A DNA stretch of 64,000 nucleotides, taken from assembly GCF_900044055.2 (NCBI RefSeq), contig NZ_FCOX02000019.1, forward strand, positions 62,001 to 126,000, read 5' to 3'. The stretch is from Caballeronia calidae (GTDB lineage: Bacteria > Pseudomonadota > Gammaproteobacteria > Burkholderiales > Burkholderiaceae). Both the position numbers and the translations under genes were made by a program. This document shows, one piece after another, positions 59,864-64,000 of the stretch; the stretch's first letter is position 1; every line of letters begins with the position of its first letter. Under the pieces are notes generated by a model. The model made no database searches. It was not told the DNA's origin and saw nothing but the letters and a program-made list of their open reading frames with translations.

Positions 59864-61300
59864 ATGCTTGCACCGACCGAACGTATCGAACACGACCTTC
59901 TCGGCGATCTCGCCGTGCCTGCGACCGCCTATTACGGCGTGCACACGCTGCGCGCGCTGGAGAACTTTCCCATCACGGGCATTCCCATCTCCGTCTATCC
60001 GAATCTCGTCAACGCACTGGCGAGCGTGAAGGAAGCCGCGGCGCTCGCGAACTACGATCTCGGCCTTCTGAGCGAAGTGAAGATGCGGGCGATCGTGCAA
60101 GCGTGCAGGCAAGTGCGCTCGGGCACCGCGCACGAGCACTTCGTCGTCGATGTCATTCAGGGCGGAGCGGGCACGTCGACCAACATGAACGCGAACGAGG
60201 TCATCGCCAATCTCGCGCTCGAACATCTGGGGCATCAGCGCGGCGAATACGGCGTGCTGCATCCGAACGAGGACGTGAACCTCGGCCAGAGCACCAACGA
60301 TGTCTATCCGACCGCGCTCAAGATCGCCACGTACGCGGGCATCATGCAGCTCGTCGATGCGATGGGCGTGCTGCGGGCATCGTTCGAACGCAAGGCGCTG
60401 GAGTTCGGCAACGATCTGAAGATGGGCCGCACGCAGCTTCAGGACGCCGTGCCGATGACGCTCGGTCAGGAGTTCAGCACGTTCGCGGTGATGCTCGGCG
60501 AGGACGAAGAGCGTCTGAGAGAAGCGGCCCGGCTGATCTGCGAGATCAATCTCGGCGCGACAGCGATCGGCACGGGCATCAACACGCATCCGGAGTATGC
60601 GCAGCTCGCATGCCGGCACCTGAGCGATGTGACCGGCATTGCGCTCACGACGTCGCCGAATCTCGTCGAAGCGACGCAGGATGTCGGCGCGTTCGTGCAG
60701 CTTTCGGGTGTGCTGAAGCGCGTCGCGGTCAAGCTCTCGAAGACCTGCAACGATCTGCGGCTGCTCGCGAGCGGGCCGCGCGCGGGTCTCGGCGAAATCA
60801 ACCTGCCGCCGGTGCAGGCGGGGTCGAGCATCATGCCGGGCAAGGTGAACCCGGTGATTCCCGAGGTCGTCAACCAGATCGCGTTCGAAGTCATCGGCAA
60901 CGATGTGACGGTGAGCTTCGCCGCCGAGGCGGGCCAGCTTCAGCTCAACGCGTTCGAGCCGATCATCGCGCATAGCCTTTTCAAGAGCGTCGCGCATTTG
61001 CGGGCGGGGTGCCTCACGCTGGCGTCGAAATGCGTCGACGGCATCACGGCGAATCGCGAGCGCCTGCGCGCGATTCTCGAGAGCTCGATCGGCATCGTGA
61101 CGGCGCTCAATCCGTATATCGGCTATACGCATTCGACGGAAGTCGCGAAGGAAGCGCTCGTGTCCGGCAAGAGCGTGGCGCAGATCGTGATCGAGAAGGG
61201 GCTTCTGAGTCAGTCGCAACTCGACGACATCCTTCAGCCCGCGATGTTGACGCAGCCGAGGCACGTGACGGCCTCCGGCCGCACAGATGCCGCGGCATGA
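59864..61300 (+). CDS. aspA: Aspartate ammonia-lyase
   Basis: The protein has 478 residues, full length for aspartase. Motifs: MLAPTERIEHDLLGDLAVPA, then the catalytic loop SSIMPGKVNPVIPEVVNQ, preceded by LPPVQAG. A well-spaced AGAGGAAG stands before ATG 59864. It deaminates L-aspartate to fumarate. With the racemase homologue and symporter directly upstream it forms an aspartate-degradation unit feeding the TCA cycle. Confidence 0.95.
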   Translation: MLAPTERIEHDLLGDLAVPATAYYGVHTLRALENFPITGIPISVYPNLVNALASVKEAAALANYDLGLLSEVKMRAIVQACRQVRSGTAHEHFVVDVIQGGAGTSTNMNANEVIANLALEHLGHQRGEYGVLHPNEDVNLGQSTNDVYPTALKIATYAGIMQLVDAMGVLRASFERKALEFGNDLKMGRTQLQDAVPMTLGQEFSTFAVMLGEDEERLREAARLICEINLGATAIGTGINTHPEYAQLACRHLSDVTGIALTTSPNLVEATQDVGAFVQLSGVLKRVAVKLSKTCNDLRLLASGPRAGLGEINLPPVQAGSSIMPGKVNPVIPEVVNQIAFEVIGNDVTVSFAAEAGQLQLNAFEPIIAHSLFKSVAHLRAGCLTLASKCVDGITANRERLRAILESSIGIVTALNPYIGYTHSTEVAKEALVSGKSVAQIVIEKGLLSQSQLDDILQPAMLTQPRHVTASGRTDAAA

Positions 61301-61514
61301 TGCGGATACCGAACGAACGCGTCATGCCGGAGCGCTTCTCACGTTAGCGTCGGGTCACTGGCCGATTGCGGGCCGTGAATGATCCGTGCGTGCGCGAGTA
61401 TCGAAGGGCGCATTGAAGTCCCGCTTTCCGCTGCCTAGAATGACTTGAATGGTCAGAAGGCGGCGGACGGCTCGCGCTCATGCCTTCATCGCATGACCTG
61501 GCGAAGGGGGCGTG

Positions 61515-62699
61515 ATGTTCAACTCGGCCATACTCGAAGTCGCTACCGGCATCGTCTTCATCTATCTGCTTCTCAGCCTGATGTGCACGGCCTTGCGCGA
61601 GGGGATCGAGGGATTTCTCCGCACGCGCGCGTCGTATCTCGAGAGCGGCATCCGCGAGTTGCTGTTCGACGCCGAGGGCAAGGATCTCGCCAGGTCGTTC
61701 TACGAGCATCCGCTCATCTATAGCCTCTTTCCGGGCAATTACACGCCGATCGCCGTGGGGAGAATCGCAGGCCCGCTCACCGGCGGCAAGCGGCTGCCCG
61801 CCTACATTCCCGCGGCAAGCTTCGCGGCGGCGCTGATGGATATCATCGCGCGCGGGCCGGGGCCATCGGCGGGCCAGGCGCAGCCCGATGCAGCGTTGGC
61901 GCGGGCCGTCACGATCGAGGACGTCCGGAAGAATATCGGCTCGATCGCGAACCCCGCCGTACAGCGCGCCGTGCTGGCGGCACTCGACACGGCGCAGGGC
62001 GATCTCGAGAAGGCGCGCAAGAATCTCGAACATTGGTACGACAGCGCGATGGATCGCGTCTCAGGGCGCTACAAGCGTTCGACGCAGGGCGTGCTGTTCT
62101 GGATCGGCCTCGTGATCGCTGTCGGGTTCAATGTCGATACCATCACCCTTGCCGATTACCTCTATCGCAACGAGACGCAGCGCGGGGCGATCGTCGCGCA
62201 GGCCAGCCTTGCCTCGACCGATCCGGCGTTTCTCGCGAAGAACTATAGCGACGTGCAGGATCAGATCAGGAGTCTGCAACTTCCCATCGGCTGGGACTTT
62301 CTGTTCAGGGAGAACGCGCAGCAGAAGCTCGACAGGGCGAGGGCGGAAGCCGGCGCCATCGACAAAGCGGCGCAATCTCAGCGAGACACCACGCTGATCG
62401 ACCGGCTGACGCCGTTCTGGAACGCCTACCACGGCTGGTTCATGAAGCCGCTCGGCTGGCTGCTCACCGCCTTCGCCATCACGCTCGGCGCGCCATTCTG
62501 GTTCGACATACTCAATAAAATCATGGTGATCCGGTCGACCGTCAAGCCGCACGAAAAGAGCCCTGAAGAAGCATCGGAGGATCGTCAGGCGGGTGCGCGC
62601 GCGGCAAGCCCGCCGGCCGTGATTCATATCGTGTCGCCCGGCGCGGCGATGCCTCCCGTTCCCCGCGATGAGCCACCCGGCACCGATGAAGATCGTTGA
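61515..62699 (+). CDS. Hypothetical membrane protein (three TM segments)
   Basis: ATG 61515 is used (a GTG directly before it could also serve). The 394-residue product has an N-terminal hydrophobic segment (SAILEVATGIVFIYLLLSLM), then a long soluble part (residues about 40-200) with helical Arg/Ala-rich stretches. A second membrane segment follows (GVLFWIGLVIAVGFNVDT), then a polar domain with FLFRENAQQKLDRARAEAGA, a third segment near 315-335 and a Pro-rich disordered tail. I do not recognise a named family. No functional context is evident. Confidence 0.65.
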   Translation: MFNSAILEVATGIVFIYLLLSLMCTALREGIEGFLRTRASYLESGIRELLFDAEGKDLARSFYEHPLIYSLFPGNYTPIAVGRIAGPLTGGKRLPAYIPAASFAAALMDIIARGPGPSAGQAQPDAALARAVTIEDVRKNIGSIANPAVQRAVLAALDTAQGDLEKARKNLEHWYDSAMDRVSGRYKRSTQGVLFWIGLVIAVGFNVDTITLADYLYRNETQRGAIVAQASLASTDPAFLAKNYSDVQDQIRSLQLPIGWDFLFRENAQQKLDRARAEAGAIDKAAQSQRDTTLIDRLTPFWNAYHGWFMKPLGWLLTAFAITLGAPFWFDILNKIMVIRSTVKPHEKSPEEASEDRQAGARAASPPAVIHIVSPGAAMPPVPRDEPPGTDEDR

Positions 62700-62762
62700 C
62701 GGCATCTTCCGTGCGGTTATAGCGCCTGAATTGCTACACGCCGGGGCGAGCGCGCCGTCCCC

Positions 62763-63533
62763 TCACGGTCCGGGCAGCAACTGGATGTCTCCGTACCACG
62801 CGCGCGCCGTAGCACCGGTATTGTCGGTATCGCTCAGCAGGCCATAGCCCGTGATCCGTCCTGGCGCTTCGTGAAAGACCTTCTCGTAGTCTTGCACGAT
62901 GTTGCGGTGCAAGCTTTGCCATTCACCCGCATCGCCGGGGCGGCCGGAAACGACGATCATCTGCACGCGCCCGGTATGAGGATTCGCGATGACGCTGTCC
63001 GGCGCGGCCGTGGTCGACCAGACATACATGAGCGTGGCATAGGGCAGATCCTGACCGCCCATGCGCTTCGCCACTTCCATGCTGGCGCGGTCGTAAAGCG
63101 ACAGTTTGCTCTTGTCGCCGTCGAAGACGAACACCAGTCGCGCGGGCGCATCTTCCTTGGACCCCGTCCGGTTGTCCGCGCCCTCGATCGCCTTTTCCGC
63201 CTTCCAGCGCCATGCCACGACAGGCGTCTGAGCCAGATCGATATCGCCCTCATGCATCAGTGCGGACGCCGAGCGGTTCGCGTCGGCTTGCAGAACGGTC
63301 GTCTGGCCGTCGCGGACGAGCGTGTATTGCGTCATCGGCTTTCCGCGCACGACCGGCAGATTCTTCCATCCCGCGGGCAGTGGCGCGCCCGGCTCCAGCG
63401 TCGAAAAGCTGACGCCCGGTTTTTCCGCGTGAACCGCGTTGGATAACGGCGACAACACGAGCGCGAGAGACACGGCGATCGCGGCGCGCCAGGCTTTCCG
63501 CTTCCGCATGAGCGGGATCGAACGAAGATACAT
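62763..63533 (-). CDS. DUF3047 family secreted protein
   Basis: The protein has 256 residues. ATG 63531-63533 is supported by AGGGA upstream; a second Met at residue 9 gives the signal peptide proper (MRKRKAWRAAIAVSLALVLS, cleavage after VHA). The mature domain carries TPVVAWRWKAEKAIEGADNR and DAPARLVFVFDGDKSKLSL, features of DUF3047, a lectin-like beta-sandwich domain of unknown function. It is a single-gene unit. Confidence 0.8.
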   Translation of the reverse strand: MYLRSIPLMRKRKAWRAAIAVSLALVLSPLSNAVHAEKPGVSFSTLEPGAPLPAGWKNLPVVRGKPMTQYTLVRDGQTTVLQADANRSASALMHEGDIDLAQTPVVAWRWKAEKAIEGADNRTGSKEDAPARLVFVFDGDKSKLSLYDRASMEVAKRMGGQDLPYATLMYVWSTTAAPDSVIANPHTGRVQMIVVSGRPGDAGEWQSLHRNIVQDYEKVFHEAPGRITGYGLLSDTDNTGATARAWYGDIQLLPGP

Positions 63534-63683
63534 GGCTGATCGTCCCTGGCTGTTTGGCTACATTCATTGTAGCGGGCTATGCCGTGACTATCGCGGTCTG
63601 GATCAGGGCACGTCACGGGAAAGCAAAACGCGATCTTGGCGCTATGATTCGCGAGCCTTCCAACTTAATCGCGTGGGTCGCCC

Positions 63684-64000
63684 ATGTCATCCGGTGTCAA
63701 ACCGCATCTGAAAAAGCAGGCGAATCCGGGCTTGCACGACTTGCGAACGCTGCGGATCGGATTCCTTCTGCTGGAGAACTTTTCGCTGATCGCGCTCGGC
63801 ACGGCCGTGGATCCGCTGCGCATCGCGAACATGCTCGTCGAGCGCACGGTGTACGACTATGCGCTGATCGGCACGAACGGCGATGCCGTGCGTTCCAGCG
63901 ACGGCATCCAGGTGATTCCGAACACCTCGATGTCCTCGACGGCAAAGTTCGATGCTGTCTTCGTCGTCGGGCCCAACCCGATACCGCGCAAGGGCATCGG
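63684..64000 (+). CDS. GlxA-type regulator, N-terminal part (runs off the window)
   Basis: The frame opens at ATG 63684 and is still open at base 64000, giving 105 codons. The sequence begins MSSGVKPHLKKQANPGLHDL and continues with TLRIGFLLLENFSLIALGTA and DPLRIANMLVERTVYDYALI, the DJ-1/PfpI-like start of GlxA regulators, as at 3075-4127. The AraC DNA-binding half lies beyond the window. Confidence 0.85.
   Translation, partial: MSSGVKPHLKKQANPGLHDLRTLRIGFLLLENFSLIALGTAVDPLRIANMLVERTVYDYALIGTNGDAVRSSDGIQVIPNTSMSSTAKFDAVFVVGPNPIPRKGI

Noticed and set aside
59420..61264. 614-codon minus-strand frame opposite the racemase and aspA
   Set aside because: Shadow frame without motifs or a ribosome site. 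aspA and the racemase are intact on the plus strand.
1..64000. Search for CRISPR arrays, tRNA genes, IS elements, integrases and prophage genes
   Set aside because: No regularly spaced repeats, tRNA-like cloverleaf, transposase or integrase motifs were seen by eye. The only tandem repeat found is the 11-bp array at 12160-12203.

Overview
The window is a high-GC chromosomal stretch from a Burkholderiaceae beta-proteobacterium. Gene families, codon bias and gene order fit Caballeronia or Paraburkholderia; this is inferred from the proteins, with no 16S gene in the window. About 60 protein-coding genes are tightly packed on both strands. I see no tRNA, rRNA, CRISPR array, IS element, integrase or prophage gene, so this looks like catabolic and regulatory accessory chromosome and not an island.

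Layout. 1-14287: the tail of an MFS transporter with a Tat-exported amidohydrolase; AraC and VOC genes; a stand-alone SLATT-type two-membrane-segment protein converging on a GlxA-type regulator; a homocysteine S-methyltransferase-like gene; a zinc-ribbon membrane protein; an EamA exporter divergent from a GcvA-like LysR; a TonB-dependent receptor; a small winged-helix regulator with a palindrome beside it; and a MASE1-like membrane protein. 12965-17382: a 2-hydroxycarboxylate transporter, a second-type LeuC/LeuD dehydratase and a divergent LysR form a hydroxyacid utilisation unit. 17432-24388: a DUF3140 protein, a PhyH-like dioxygenase and a five-gene ytfQ-ytfR-ytfT-yjfF-gntR sugar (galactofuranose-type) ABC operon.

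24792-35968: small secreted proteins and an FlgH homologue without other flagellar genes; two divergent OmpR-type response regulators, one in a translationally coupled operon with a histidine kinase and a Tat-lipoprotein tyrosine-phosphatase homologue that lacks its catalytic cysteine; an MFS-Dld (D-lactate) operon with a GntR/FCD regulator and two copies of an 18-bp sequence containing a perfect FadR-type operator; and an orphan histidine kinase. 36106-48297: envelope lipoproteins, a glycoside-hydrolase-like lipoprotein, an alpha/beta hydrolase, a GT87-type glycosyltransferase, a YghU-like GST, a DksA-like protein without its zinc cysteines, an encapsulin with its DyP peroxidase cargo, a type II haloacid dehalogenase, a Nudix hydrolase and a TetR regulator.

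48344-61300: two connected C4-acid modules. The first is for tartrate: transporter-ttdA-ttdB (dehydratase route to oxaloacetate), two LysR regulators, and ttuC plus pyruvate kinase (oxidative/decarboxylating route). The second is for aspartate: LysR, a dicarboxylate/amino-acid symporter, a tandem-domain Asp/Glu racemase homologue and aspartase, which together suggest conversion of D- and L-aspartate to fumarate. 61301-64000: a three-segment membrane protein, a DUF3047 secreted protein and the start of another GlxA-type regulator.

The most unusual items are the response regulator-kinase-pseudophosphatase operon, the isolated SLATT protein, the isolated FlgH, the cysteine-less DksA-like protein, the tandem racemase with one degenerate active site, and two regulatory palindrome pairs. 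The encapsulin-DyP pair is striking but of a known type.
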